NCBI RefSeq assembly: GCF_003261175.1 | Contig: NZ_QLNP01000083.1 | Coordinates: 1-45,038 of the forward strand | Direction of reading: 5' to 3' | DNA from: Arthrobacter globiformis | Lineage (GTDB): Bacteria; Actinomycetota; Actinomycetes; Actinomycetales; Micrococcaceae | Length of the DNA: 45,038 bases | In this document: positions 23,899 to 32,630 of the stretch, in pieces | Layout: each line of letters begins with the position of its first letter | Numbering within the stretch: the first letter of the stretch is position 1 | Translations under genes and position numbers: made by a program | The notes under the pieces: generated by a model | Database searches by the model: none | The model's input: only the letters and a program-made list of their open reading frames with translations | What the model was told of the DNA's origin: nothing

Positions 23899-26784
23899 TC
23901 AGTCCGCAGCCCGGAACCGTGCCGCCAGTTCACTCCGGGAGCGGATCCCCAGCTTCCCGTAGATGCGCGTCAGGTGGTACTGCACGGTCTTCTCGGCCAG
24001 AAACAGGCTACGGGCTGCCTCCTTGTTGGTGGCGCCGGCGGCCACCAGCTCGGCCACTGCCTGCTCTTGGGCGGTGAGCTGGACCTGCGGCCGGGCCACG
24101 GCGGCGAGCACGGCGTCAGAAGGGTCGGGCAGGTTGCCGGCATCAAGCCCCGTGGCCTTCAGCTCCCGGTCGCATCTGTCCACATACGTGACGGCGCCCA
24201 GGGAATCGTAGAGATCCCTTGCCACGCGAAGCACCGAGGATGCCAGGCGTCTTTTGCCGGCCCGTCGCATGCTCTGCCCGAAGGCAAAGCTCACCCTTGC
24301 GCGCAGGTACGGCCGGTTAAGCCCGCGCAAGTGTCCCAGTGCCGCCTCGAAGTGCTCCCGGGCCGTGTCGGGATCACCTTGGGCGGCGACGAGGCGGCCC
24401 CTTGCCCACGCCATTCGTGCCAGGTCTGAGGGTACTGCCCGCTCCCGCCGCACCTGCTCGAAGGCTGTGAGGAACTTGTCGGCGAGGTCAAGCTGGTCTG
24501 TCATGACCAGGGCGTTGACGTAGGTATCTTGCCAGGGCCAGAAGGACACCCGATCCTCTGTCCAAGGGTCCAGCTCCGTCAGGGGCTGCAGTACGGCCAG
24601 AGCGCTTTCGTAGTCAGCGCGTGCTTCATGGAAACGCGCCCGGGCGAGACTGGCCGGTACCTGCATGGCGCGGTAGGTGCCCGGCTGCACGGCCGCTTGG
24701 GAGACGTAGTATCGCGCCCGGTCCCAATCCCCGCGCATGGACCACAGCTCAGCGGCGGTCCAGTACAACAAAGGGCGGATCAGCGGCATCCTCGAGGTCT
24801 CGAGCCGCACCGAAGCGCGGGCAACCGTGGCGGCGGCCGCATCCCAGTTACCGAGCACGAGGTGGGTGCGGGCCAACCACGCTTCGGCCCACAGGGAGAT
24901 CCGCAATGATCCGCCCCGGAATTCAGTCGGTGCAGCGGCTTCGAAGTTTACAAGCGCCGTCTCGGCGTCGTCCAGGCGCAGGGCCAGCCAGCCGGCACCC
25001 ATCTGCACACGCTGCTTCTGGGCATTCTCGGAGGCGTGCTCGAAGGCCCTGCGGTAGGAACCCTCTGCTTCGGACAGCCTGCCCTGGGCGTAAAGGCCCA
25101 GCCCGTAGATGGCCTCAGATTCGATGTGGGCCGGGGTGCCTGGTTTCGTGAGGGTCATTGCCTGCTCCGCCCAACGGGTGATGAGCCGGCCATCCCACGA
25201 CGCCACCCCGTGGAGAACCAGGCGTTGGGCCACCTGCGCGGCGTCCACCGGATCCCGCTCCGGGTTGCTCGTTCTCCAAGCCATTTCCAACTGGGTTTGG
25301 GCACTGTGGTTCTGTCCCGACGCCGTGGAGAGGTAGCCGAGCACGGAGGAGCGCAGCGGTGAGGGCGCCATGGCGTCTACTGCCGCGGCCCACATCTGCG
25401 CCTGGGCCATGTTGCCGGAACCCACGAGGGCGTCGATTGCTCTAAGGAGCCGATCATTCATGGTGCGGGGGTCCGCGGAGAGCCTTGACGCGGAGAACAG
25501 CGCGGTCGAGACATCGCGCCAGGCTCCCACGAGTGCCTGTTGGCGGGCGTACTCTTCCAGCTCCGCGGCCAATTCTTCGTCAGCGCCTGGTGTCGCGGAC
25601 ACGCGGTGCTCCAGACGATCGCCCTCAAGCTGCACGGTTTGCGCAGCCCGTCGGTGCAGCTCAATGCGCCGGGAGGGGACGATCTGCTCATAGACGGACT
25701 CTGTGATGCCAGCCTCAAAGAATGTCACTACCGAGCGTGACTGTTCCACTGAAAGGCCCAGCAGTCCGGCTCGATGGCCCTCGTCGAGTGCATCCATGAC
25801 TGATGCGACTCCGCTGACGGAGGTTACCTCAGCTATGCCAGCGCTGCTTCTTAGCACAGACGCGGCCTCCGCCACGGCGACCAGCTCCGGAGACGCGGCG
25901 TGGAGGAGGCTCCGCACCCGTCCGCGCACGCGGGAACTCGGCGGTAGGGACGAAAACCACGTCTGCCAGGTTTCCGGCGGAAGCTCAGCCAGGAGTTCCA
26001 CAATCGACTGGGGCAAACCACCGGTATGCTGCACTACGCCGTGGGCCGCCGTCGCGCTCATGTCGATGCCGAACCGGCGCCGGGCGAGCTCCTGAACCTG
26101 CTCTGGTGACAGTGGTTCCAGCGGAAGGCGGGAAACCTGATGTCCGGTGAGGAAGGCGAGCACGCCAGCGGGTACGAGCTGTGCTTGAGTGGGGTCGAGA
26201 GTGACGACGAAAAGGATTCTCTTGTCGCGGAGCCGTCGCATAACGAACACGAGGACGTGCAGGCTTTCTGCATCCAGGTGCTGGATGTCGTCGACGGCTA
26301 CGACCACGGTCCCGTGCGATTGAAGCCCTTCGAGGTGCGCGTTAAGAGTCGAGGCGTAGTTGGCCACTTGGGCAGGGCGGAGAGCGCCGGCCAGGTCCGC
26401 GGCCGGCGCCGCGGCTCGATCATGGTCCTTCGCCGAGCGCAGCGGCGGGGTGACCATGAGCTGGGAGTAGCCAGCGAGGGGGAACTGCGCCTCCCACTCG
26501 TCGCCGGTAGCGGACAGCACCCGCACACCGCGTGCCACGGCGCGGCAGCGCTCCAGGAAGAGATCCAGCACAGCAGTCTTGCCGGATCCCTGTGGGCCGC
26601 TGAGCACCACTGAACGTACGGTCCCCTTGCGCACGGTCCGCAGCGTCTCCAGCAACTCCTCGAAGACCTCAGCCCTGCCGAGGAGCTCCAGATCTTCCTC
26701 GCTGTCGCCGTGGTGGGGGCCAGGGATCATGCTGGCAAGCTTACTCGAGCGCGCCATTTGCCCCCGCCAGCGAGTTTCCGTCAC
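23899..26784 (-). CDS. benR: LuxR-family LAL (MalT-like) regulator, probable BenR
   Basis: A 961-residue large ATP-binding LuxR regulator. Walker A GPQGSGKTA is at 63-71 and a Walker-B-like VVVAVDDIQHLD near 150-165. A long TPR-like helical repeat region (about 400-880) follows, and the LuxR helix-turn-helix is at 903-961 (LTAQEQAVAELVAAGATNKE). Size, order behind benD and architecture match the BenR activator known in Corynebacterium glutamicum. It should sense benzoate or an intermediate and switch on benABCD. The GTG start at 26784 is 7 bp after the benD stop; ATGs at 26757 (after GGCGGGGG) and 26730 are alternatives. Confidence 0.88.
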   Translation of the reverse strand: MTETRWRGQMARSSKLASMIPGPHHGDSEEDLELLGRAEVFEELLETLRTVRKGTVRSVVLSGPQGSGKTAVLDLFLERCRAVARGVRVLSATGDEWEAQFPLAGYSQLMVTPPLRSAKDHDRAAAPAADLAGALRPAQVANYASTLNAHLEGLQSHGTVVVAVDDIQHLDAESLHVLVFVMRRLRDKRILFVVTLDPTQAQLVPAGVLAFLTGHQVSRLPLEPLSPEQVQELARRRFGIDMSATAAHGVVQHTGGLPQSIVELLAELPPETWQTWFSSLPPSSRVRGRVRSLLHAASPELVAVAEAASVLRSSAGIAEVTSVSGVASVMDALDEGHRAGLLGLSVEQSRSVVTFFEAGITESVYEQIVPSRRIELHRRAAQTVQLEGDRLEHRVSATPGADEELAAELEEYARQQALVGAWRDVSTALFSASRLSADPRTMNDRLLRAIDALVGSGNMAQAQMWAAAVDAMAPSPLRSSVLGYLSTASGQNHSAQTQLEMAWRTSNPERDPVDAAQVAQRLVLHGVASWDGRLITRWAEQAMTLTKPGTPAHIESEAIYGLGLYAQGRLSEAEGSYRRAFEHASENAQKQRVQMGAGWLALRLDDAETALVNFEAAAPTEFRGGSLRISLWAEAWLARTHLVLGNWDAAAATVARASVRLETSRMPLIRPLLYWTAAELWSMRGDWDRARYYVSQAAVQPGTYRAMQVPASLARARFHEARADYESALAVLQPLTELDPWTEDRVSFWPWQDTYVNALVMTDQLDLADKFLTAFEQVRRERAVPSDLARMAWARGRLVAAQGDPDTAREHFEAALGHLRGLNRPYLRARVSFAFGQSMRRAGKRRLASSVLRVARDLYDSLGAVTYVDRCDRELKATGLDAGNLPDPSDAVLAAVARPQVQLTAQEQAVAELVAAGATNKEAARSLFLAEKTVQYHLTRIYGKLGIRSRSELAARFRAAD

Positions 26785-26791
26785 GGCATAC

Positions 26792-27619
26792 TCAACCGAG
26801 GTCTCCGCCTGCCACCGGGAGGATGCTGCCCGTCACATACGACGCCTCGTCGGATGCCATGAACACGATCGGCGCAGCCTGTTCGTCCAGGGTGCCGTAT
26901 CGCTTCAAAAGGGAGGACTCCACGGTCTGATCCACGATGGTCTGGTACCACGCCTTTTCGGCCGCCGACTGCGCTTCCGGTCCCCGCTTGACTTTTCTGG
27001 GCGGGGCTTCGGTGCCACCGGGGGCGGTAGCGACAACGCGGATACCGTGCGCGGCGACCTCCATGGCCAAGGACTGGGTAAGGGCGTTGACGCCACCCTT
27101 CGCCGCCGCGTAGGGGACGCGGTGCATCCCGCGCGTGGCGACTGAGGAGACGTTGACGATGGTGCCCGACCCCTGCTCGATCATTGCCGGAAGTACGGCG
27201 CGGCAGGACCACAGGGTCGGGAAGAGTGAACGGCGGATCTCCCGCTCGATCTTCTCCTCGTCGTACTCTTCGTAGGGGCGGGCCCAGATGGTTCCCCCAA
27301 CGTTGTTAACGAGAACGTCAACCATGCCGTGAAGATCCAGCGCCGCACTCACGGCCTGTTGTGCGCCCGTGAAGGTTTCCAGGTCCGCGGTCACGGCGAC
27401 GGCGGACCCTCCGGTTCCTGACCTCTTCGCGGCTTCCTGGATCTCCCGGGCGACCTCGTGAACGATGTCGGCGCGGTCCACAAGGACCACCGCGCCCCCT
27501 TCGGCCCCGATCCGCTCGGCGACCTTTTGGCCGATACCTTGGGCTGAACCCGTTACCACCGCCACCTTGCCGGCGAAGCGGCCGGGCGTGACGAACTGCC
27601 CAGCGTATGTCGTAACCAT
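26792..27619 (-). CDS. benD: Benzoate cis-diol dehydrogenase BenD
   Basis: A 275-residue short-chain dehydrogenase. The NAD motif TGSAQGIG is at 23-30, NNVGG at 105-109, and the catalytic Ser158/159-Tyr170-Lys174 set sits in NVSSVATRGMHRVPYAAAKG. It oxidises 1,6-dihydroxycyclohexa-2,4-diene-1-carboxylate to catechol with loss of CO2, the step after BenABC. The ATG overlaps the benC stop as ATGA, so it is translationally coupled. The order benA-B-C-D supports the specific assignment over a general reductase. Confidence 0.95.
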   Translation of the reverse strand: MVTTYAGQFVTPGRFAGKVAVVTGSAQGIGQKVAERIGAEGGAVVLVDRADIVHEVAREIQEAAKRSGTGGSAVAVTADLETFTGAQQAVSAALDLHGMVDVLVNNVGGTIWARPYEEYDEEKIEREIRRSLFPTLWSCRAVLPAMIEQGSGTIVNVSSVATRGMHRVPYAAAKGGVNALTQSLAMEVAAHGIRVVATAPGGTEAPPRKVKRGPEAQSAAEKAWYQTIVDQTVESSLLKRYGTLDEQAAPIVFMASDEASYVTGSILPVAGGDLG

Positions 27620-29193
27620 CAGGAGACTTTGTCTTTGGCGTCGATAGCGCGGGACATGGTGCGCTTGGCGTCACGGGCGTGAGCCATAATGACTTCCCGG
27701 GCGCGCTCCTTGTCCTGGTGCTCGAATGCGGCCACGACTTCGAGGTGGTCCTGGGCGACCCGCTCGAAGATTTCCGTGCCCTCCACGAAGGTAGCTGCCA
27801 TCTGGGCATGGACGTCGAGCAGTCGGTATGACTCCAGCAGCATCGGGTTGTCGCAGACCGTGAAGAGGTACTCGTGGAACTCTTCGTTGGTCCTTACGTA
27901 CTGTTCCGGGTCGAGGACACTGCCCAAGTCGACGGCGCGTGTGGTCGCTTCGGCGAGGCGGCGGAACTGGTTCAGCTGCTCCTCGCTAAGGCGGCCCACC
28001 ATGAGTTCGGTCACTGCAAGTTCAAGGCCCATGCGGGCCTCCAGATGGGCGAAGCTGTCCTCCTTGCGGAACTCAAGCCGGCCGGTCTCCAGTGAAGAAA
28101 TGGCCTGGACGCGACTGACCGCGTCTCCCTCGGTCTCCAGCTTCTCCACCGGGGCCGGCGCACCTGTCTCGGTGTCCCCTCCGGTGGTCTCCTTTGGGGC
28201 GAAACGCTCGAAATAGAAGTTGGCGGGCTGAATGTCCTCCGTGTCCAGCCACTTGGAAACGGCGTTCACCATGGGCGGCGGACCGCACAGGTAAATGTCG
28301 ACATCACCGTTGTTCAGGTGGGACGGCTGAATGATCTGTGTGACATATCCCGTGTGCGGGGCGGAGGTACCGGCCTCGGAGGCGATGTAGTCCCAGGTGA
28401 AACTCGGCAGCTTTGCTTCGTAAGTGCGCAGCCAGTCGAGCCCGACGATGTCGGCTTCACGGGAGACGCCGTAAATCAGGTGGACCGCGGTGGCCGGCGG
28501 GTTCTCGGAGAGCTTTTCCAGGATTGACAGGAGGGGCGCAAGCCCGGTGCCGCCTGCAAGCAAAAGGAGGGGCCGCTTTGGTTCGCGGAGGAAGAATGAG
28601 CCGTAGGGGCCGGTGAACTCGATAGTGTCCCCAACTGCGGCCCGGTCACGCAGGTACTCAGACATGGCGCCCTGCGGGGTTATGCGCACCATGAAGGACG
28701 CGTCCTCCACTTCGGGGCCGTTGCTGAAGGAGTACGAGCGCTCGGCGTCGGTGCCCGGGACCTTGATGTTGACGTATTGGCCGGGCAGGAACGCCAGAGC
28801 GTCCCGGTTCTGCACGTCCAGGGCGAAGGAGATTGTGGACTCCGAGTGCTTGTCGAGCTCTTTAAGGGTGGAGGTGAACGTGACTGCAGAGGTCTTGGCG
28901 GATTCCGAAGTGGCCGGGATCTGGATGGCGAGGTCCGTCTCCGGGACTGCCTGGCAGGTAAGCAGGTAGCCCTTTTCGAGCTCCTCCTCGGTCATCGCGT
29001 CGTCGATGAAGTCCCCGGGGTCGAAGGAGCCTGAGTCGCAAAAAGCCTTACACGTGCCGCAGGCACCGTCACGGCAGTCCGACGGGATGTTGATGCGCGC
29101 CTTGTACGCCGCGTCCATGACAGTCTCATAGTCACCGACCTTGATGACCTTGGTGACGCCATCCTCGAAGCTGAGGGCTACCTGATGGCCCAT
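27619..29193 (-). CDS. benC: Benzoate 1,2-dioxygenase reductase BenC with C-terminal FCD-like domain
   Basis: A 524-residue reductase. A [2Fe-2S] ferredoxin domain comes first with Cys at 40, 45, 48 and 80 (CRDGACGTCKAFC). The flavin domain (about 103-200) contains RSYSFSN, and the NAD domain (about 205-332) has LLAGGTGLAP and YLCGPPPM. Classic BenC ends here (about 340 residues). This one continues with a linker and a helical region (about 380-515) that resembles the FCD ligand-binding domain of GntR regulators, with His440, His483 and His505 at plausible metal positions. It passes electrons from NADH to BenAB. AGGAGG precedes the ATG at 29193 perfectly; the open frame above is not used. Confidence 0.94.
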   Translation of the reverse strand: MGHQVALSFEDGVTKVIKVGDYETVMDAAYKARINIPSDCRDGACGTCKAFCDSGSFDPGDFIDDAMTEEELEKGYLLTCQAVPETDLAIQIPATSESAKTSAVTFTSTLKELDKHSESTISFALDVQNRDALAFLPGQYVNIKVPGTDAERSYSFSNGPEVEDASFMVRITPQGAMSEYLRDRAAVGDTIEFTGPYGSFFLREPKRPLLLLAGGTGLAPLLSILEKLSENPPATAVHLIYGVSREADIVGLDWLRTYEAKLPSFTWDYIASEAGTSAPHTGYVTQIIQPSHLNNGDVDIYLCGPPPMVNAVSKWLDTEDIQPANFYFERFAPKETTGGDTETGAPAPVEKLETEGDAVSRVQAISSLETGRLEFRKEDSFAHLEARMGLELAVTELMVGRLSEEQLNQFRRLAEATTRAVDLGSVLDPEQYVRTNEEFHEYLFTVCDNPMLLESYRLLDVHAQMAATFVEGTEIFERVAQDHLEVVAAFEHQDKERAREVIMAHARDAKRTMSRAIDAKDKVS

Positions 29194-29328
29194 GTTTCCT
29201 CCTGTGGGGTCGCGCCTTCGCGACCCGAATAAGTAGTGCGTGCGAATGTTTCGTGTGAGCGGAGATGTAACGGCTGGATGCTCTTGAGCGTGACCGGCCG
29301 CGCAAACCACGGCCGACGCCGGATTCCG

Positions 29329-29865
29329 TCAGATCATGTAGACATCCACCACATGGTGGATGTAGTCGTTCTTCAGTACGACCTTCTTCTTCAGGATCAT
29401 GGGCCCGTTGCCCGAGAGATCGATGGTGTAGTAGCTCGTGCCGAAATATGTGTCGCTGGTGTTGTAGCGGAAGTACAGGGTGAACCAGTTGAAACGGACC
29501 TTCACCTGGTCGCCGTCGTGCTCCAGAACCTCGACGTCAGTGATGTTGTGCCCCGTACGGGGCTCCGGCAGGGACGTGGCGGAGGAACGGTCGGTCTTGA
29601 TCCGGAACACCCGGTCCTCGATGCCGCCACGGTTTTCGTAGTAGATCAGCGAGATCTCGTTCTGGGGATCCTCAGTGAGCTGGTCGTCGACGTCCCATGC
29701 CGGCATCCAGAATTCGGAGTCCGGGTGATAGCACTGGAGCCATTCGTCGAACTGGCGGTCGTCCAGCAAGCGGGCTTCCCTATAGAGGAAGGCGCGCACG
29801 GTCTCGAGGGTCGCGATTTCCTCCGAGCTTTTCAGCGCGGGCAAGGGGTTAAGTACGTTGACCAT
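29329..29865 (-). CDS. benB: Benzoate 1,2-dioxygenase small (beta) subunit BenB
   Basis: A 178-residue ring-hydroxylating dioxygenase beta subunit of the SnoaL/NTF2-like fold. Characteristic pieces are LYREARLLDDRQFDEWLQCY near the N-terminus, SEFWMPAWD, SLIYYENRGGIEDRVFRI, and the C-terminal KKKVVLKNDYIHHVVDVYMI. It has a structural role in the alpha3beta3 hexamer with BenA. The benA gene ends 37 bp upstream and benC starts 135 bp downstream; that gap (29194-29328) holds no gene. Confidence 0.95.
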   Translation of the reverse strand: MVNVLNPLPALKSSEEIATLETVRAFLYREARLLDDRQFDEWLQCYHPDSEFWMPAWDVDDQLTEDPQNEISLIYYENRGGIEDRVFRIKTDRSSATSLPEPRTGHNITDVEVLEHDGDQVKVRFNWFTLYFRYNTSDTYFGTSYYTIDLSGNGPMILKKKVVLKNDYIHHVVDVYMI

Positions 29866-29902
29866 TTATGTGTGCAATCTCTCTGTGAGTCGGGGCGCTT
29901 GG

Positions 29903-31285
29903 TCAGACAGTGACGGACACGGTTTCGTTGGTTGAGGCTTCCGTCTCCGTGAGAGCCTTGTCCATAACTTCCTTCCAGTACCCGTGCTGGATCGGGTAGA
30001 GCCCCTCGTCCTCAGTGCGAACGCCAGAGGCAATTACCCGCGTCATGCCCAGCGCCGTAGCCTGTTCGTCAGGGCCGGCGATCTCGTGGGTGGAGCCGCG
30101 CGTCATATCGTTCCACGGCGCCGACGTGGCCCAGTACGTCTTGTTGCAGGAGCGGAACTCTTCGAGGTCGTCCGGCGTGGCCATGCCGGTCGCGTTGAAG
30201 AAGTCCTCGTACTGGCGAATGCGCTTAGAGCGGTTCTCCCGGGACTCCCCCTTGGGGGCAATGCAGTAGATCGTGACTTCGGTCTGGTCAGCGGAGATTG
30301 GCCGGAAGTGGCGGATTTGCGAGGAGAACTGGTCCATGATGTAGACGTTGGGGTACAGGCAAAGGTTGCGCGAGATGTTGATCATGAAGTTAGCCATCTC
30401 CTCGCCGTACTTCTCGACCAGCTCGTCGCGGCGGTCCCACAGCGGACGGTCCTGGGGGTTGGTCCACTCCTGCCACAGCAGCAGGTGTCCGTGATCGTAT
30501 GAATAGAAGCCGCCTTTGACCTTCCCCCATTTGCCTGCGTCCATGGCTTTGGTCTTGTTGGCGGAATCGCCGGCGCTGCGGCGGGCGGTGGTCGCGGCGT
30601 AGTTCCAGTGCACGGCGGTGACATGGTAGCCGTCGGCGCCGTTTTCTGCCTGCACCTTCCAGTTGCCGTCGTATGTGTAAGTGGAAGACCCGCGCAGTAC
30701 TTCGAGCCCCTCCGGGGACTGGTCCACGATTGAGTCGATCACCTTAGTCGCGTCACCCAGGTGTTCCTCGAGCGGGAGGACGTCTGCATTCAAGGAGCCG
30801 AACAGGAAACCGCGGTACGAGTCAAAGCGGGCGACCTTGGTGAGGTCGTGCGAGCCCTCCTTGTTGAAGGTCTCCGGATATCCGGCATTGCGGGAGTCCT
30901 TAACCTTCAGCAGCTCACCTGAGTTCTTGAACGTCCAGCCGTGGAACGGGCAGGTGAACGTGGTTCTGTTGTCGGTTTTGCGGCGGCACAGCATCGCGCC
31001 CCGGTGCGAGCAAGCATTGACGATGCAGTTGATCTTCTCGTCCTTGTCCCGGGTGATCATCACCGGGGTCCGCCCAATAGAGGTAGTGAAGTAGTCGCCC
31101 ACGTTGGGAACCTGGGACTCATGCGCGAGGTAGACCCAGTTGCCCTCGAAGATGTGCTTCATCTCGAGTTCGAATATTTCCTGGTCAGTGAAAATTTCGC
31201 GTTTTGCCCGGATGACACCGTTCTCACGATCATCGATCACGGCGTCGGCAAGGACCTCACGGACACGGGTCAGGTTCTCGGTCAT
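29903..31285 (-). CDS. benA: Benzoate 1,2-dioxygenase large (alpha) subunit BenA
   Basis: A 460-residue Rieske oxygenase alpha subunit. The Rieske [2Fe-2S] ligands are C92, H94, C112 and H115 (CSHRGAMLC and CPFHGW). The mononuclear iron histidines are H221 and H226 in [16 protein letters not shown]. It adds both atoms of O2 to benzoate, giving the cis-diol for BenD. The ATG at 31285 has AAGGAG seven bases upstream; a GTG one codon above is less likely. First gene of benABCD(R), facing catA across a 332-bp control region. Confidence 0.96.
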   Translation of the reverse strand: MTENLTRVREVLADAVIDDRENGVIRAKREIFTDQEIFELEMKHIFEGNWVYLAHESQVPNVGDYFTTSIGRTPVMITRDKDEKINCIVNACSHRGAMLCRRKTDNRTTFTCPFHGWTFKNSGELLKVKDSRNAGYPETFNKEGSHDLTKVARFDSYRGFLFGSLNADVLPLEEHLGDATKVIDSIVDQSPEGLEVLRGSSTYTYDGNWKVQAENGADGYHVTAVHWNYAATTARRSAGDSANKTKAMDAGKWGKVKGGFYSYDHGHLLLWQEWTNPQDRPLWDRRDELVEKYGEEMANFMINISRNLCLYPNVYIMDQFSSQIRHFRPISADQTEVTIYCIAPKGESRENRSKRIRQYEDFFNATGMATPDDLEEFRSCNKTYWATSAPWNDMTRGSTHEIAGPDEQATALGMTRVIASGVRTEDEGLYPIQHGYWKEVMDKALTETEASTNETVSVTV

Positions 31286-31386
31286 CACGTGCTCCTTCTT
31301 CGGAGATTGGGGGCGGGCGAGCAGCGTCCGGGGGGAACAACGTTTCTGCCCATTGAGGAAAAGGTATGTGAGCCATTCTTGCCCAG

Positions 31387-31402
31387 CGTGATCGCTTTCA
31401 CA
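31387..31402. promoter_or_regulatory. CRP/GlxR-like binding site
   Basis: CGTGA, six bases, then TCACA differs in one base from the TGTGA-N6-TCACA consensus. It lies about 100 bp upstream of the benA start. GlxR is known to act on benzoate genes in Corynebacterium; the same kind of carbon-source control is inferred here. Confidence 0.6.
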
Positions 31403-31411
31403 TCAGGCAAA

Positions 31412-31432
31412 ACCCTAGGTTCGACCAAGGGT
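31412..31432. promoter_or_regulatory. 21-bp inverted repeat, candidate ben/cat operator
   Basis: Arms ACCCTAGGT (31412-31420) and ACCAAGGGT (31424-31432) around TCG are inverted repeats with one mismatch. The site sits midway between the CRP/GlxR-like site and the TAGATAC repeats, so it suits either the LAL regulator or the LysR regulator. Which one binds cannot be told from sequence. Confidence 0.55.
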
Positions 31433-31447
31433 GCTTTTATGTACGTT

Positions 31448-31476
31448 TAGATACCGAAAGCCGCCCTAATAGATAC
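31448..31476. repeat. Direct TAGATAC repeats, one 22-bp period
   Basis: TAGATAC occurs at 31448-31454 and 31470-31476, start-to-start 22 bp, about two helical turns. MalT-type regulators often bind direct repeats, so this is a candidate BenR box. Seven bases recurring by chance in 332 bp is possible but not likely at this spacing. Confidence 0.4.
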
Positions 31477-31617
31477 TTGTTTCGTCCTTATCCTGCACCT
31501 AACCTGAGATGGACGTCACGTGAAGCCGATGGCCCCACGGGCCCAGCCTGTGCCCGGCACGTCGCGGCGGGATAGGAGCCCCTCCTGTCCCGGATTCAAG
31601 GATGAATGGAGATCACC

Positions 31618-32502
31618 ATGACTGATACTCAGGCGGACATCCGCAAAGAGAATGAGGGTACTGCCGTAGAGGCCGGCTCAAAGGCCACCGAGCGCTTCGC
31701 CGCCTCGGGCAAGATCGCCGGCCTGGGCGTATCCAAGGAGCGCGTGAGCCTGCTCGCCGGAGCCCTGATCAAGGCTGCTAATGACATCGTCGTTGAGCAC
31801 CAAGTCACCTATGAGGAGTACAACGCGCTCAAGGCCTGGCTGATCAAGGTCGGCACCGATGGGGAATGGCCGCTGTTCCTCGACGTGTGGCTCGAACACA
31901 CAGTGGAGGACGTCAACTCCCAAGAACGCCCTGGTACCCGGGGCACCATCGAGGGCCCCTACTACGTGCCGAACTCGCCGGCGCTCGAGTCCCCCGCCAC
32001 GGTAGAAATGCGTGAGGGCGAAGAGGGTACTCCCCTGCGCTTCAGCGGCCACTTCACCGACACTGACGGCAACCCGATCCAGGGTGCACAGCTGGAAATT
32101 TGGCATGCGGACGCGGCCGGGTTCTACTCCCAGTACGCTCCCGGGCTCCCGGAGTGGCTCTTCCGCGCCACCGTGAAGGCTGACAGCGATGGCCAATTCG
32201 TGCTCCACACCATGCGCCCGGCCCCCTACCAGATCCCGACCGACGGAGCCTGCGGGCAGCTGATCAGTGCTGCTGGGTGGCACGCGTGGCGCCCCGCCCA
32301 CATACACATCAAGGTCTCCGCGCCCGGATACCAGCCGGTGACTCAGCAGCTTTACTTCCCCGGAGACCCGCACAACGCCGATGACATCGCTTCGGCGGTC
32401 AAGCCTGAACTGATGCTTGACCCCAAGCCGCGCACCGATGGCGGGGCCGGAGAGGAAGCCGTTTACGACTACGTCCTCGCCAAGGTTGGCCAGTCCAAGT
32501 AG
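31618..32502 (+). CDS. catA: Catechol 1,2-dioxygenase CatA
   Basis: A 294-residue intradiol dioxygenase. An N-terminal helical dimer domain (about 20-105) precedes the beta-sandwich. The non-haem Fe(III) ligands are Y170 (AAGFYSQY), Y204 (PAPYQIP), H228 and H230 (RPAHIHIK). It cleaves catechol between the hydroxyls to cis,cis-muconate. The ATG at 31618 follows GGAGATCACC; an ATG four codons upstream at 31606 is in frame. First gene of catA-catB-catC-benE; the 128-bp gap to catB holds no gene. Confidence 0.96.
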   Translation: MTDTQADIRKENEGTAVEAGSKATERFAASGKIAGLGVSKERVSLLAGALIKAANDIVVEHQVTYEEYNALKAWLIKVGTDGEWPLFLDVWLEHTVEDVNSQERPGTRGTIEGPYYVPNSPALESPATVEMREGEEGTPLRFSGHFTDTDGNPIQGAQLEIWHADAAGFYSQYAPGLPEWLFRATVKADSDGQFVLHTMRPAPYQIPTDGACGQLISAAGWHAWRPAHIHIKVSAPGYQPVTQQLYFPGDPHNADDIASAVKPELMLDPKPRTDGGAGEEAVYDYVLAKVGQSK

Positions 32503-32630
32503 CGGACTCCCCCGCATGCCTTGGCCAGGGCGGCCACGGCCAATGAAGCGTCCCGGAGCAAAGGCTCTGGGCGTTTCTCACCTCTTCCGCCACCACGCTC
32601 GCCTCGTCTGACCCGAAAGGAAACGCGCCG

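Larger units (their letters stand above)
31286..31617. promoter_or_regulatory. Divergent benA-catA control region
   Basis: No gene is present in these 332 bp. They must hold the leftward ben and rightward cat promoters. Three organised elements lie within 90 bp near the centre and are listed separately: a CRP/GlxR-like site (31387-31402), a 21-bp inverted repeat (31412-31432) and two TAGATAC repeats (31448-31476). No clear -35/-10 pair could be picked for either direction. Confidence 0.8.
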
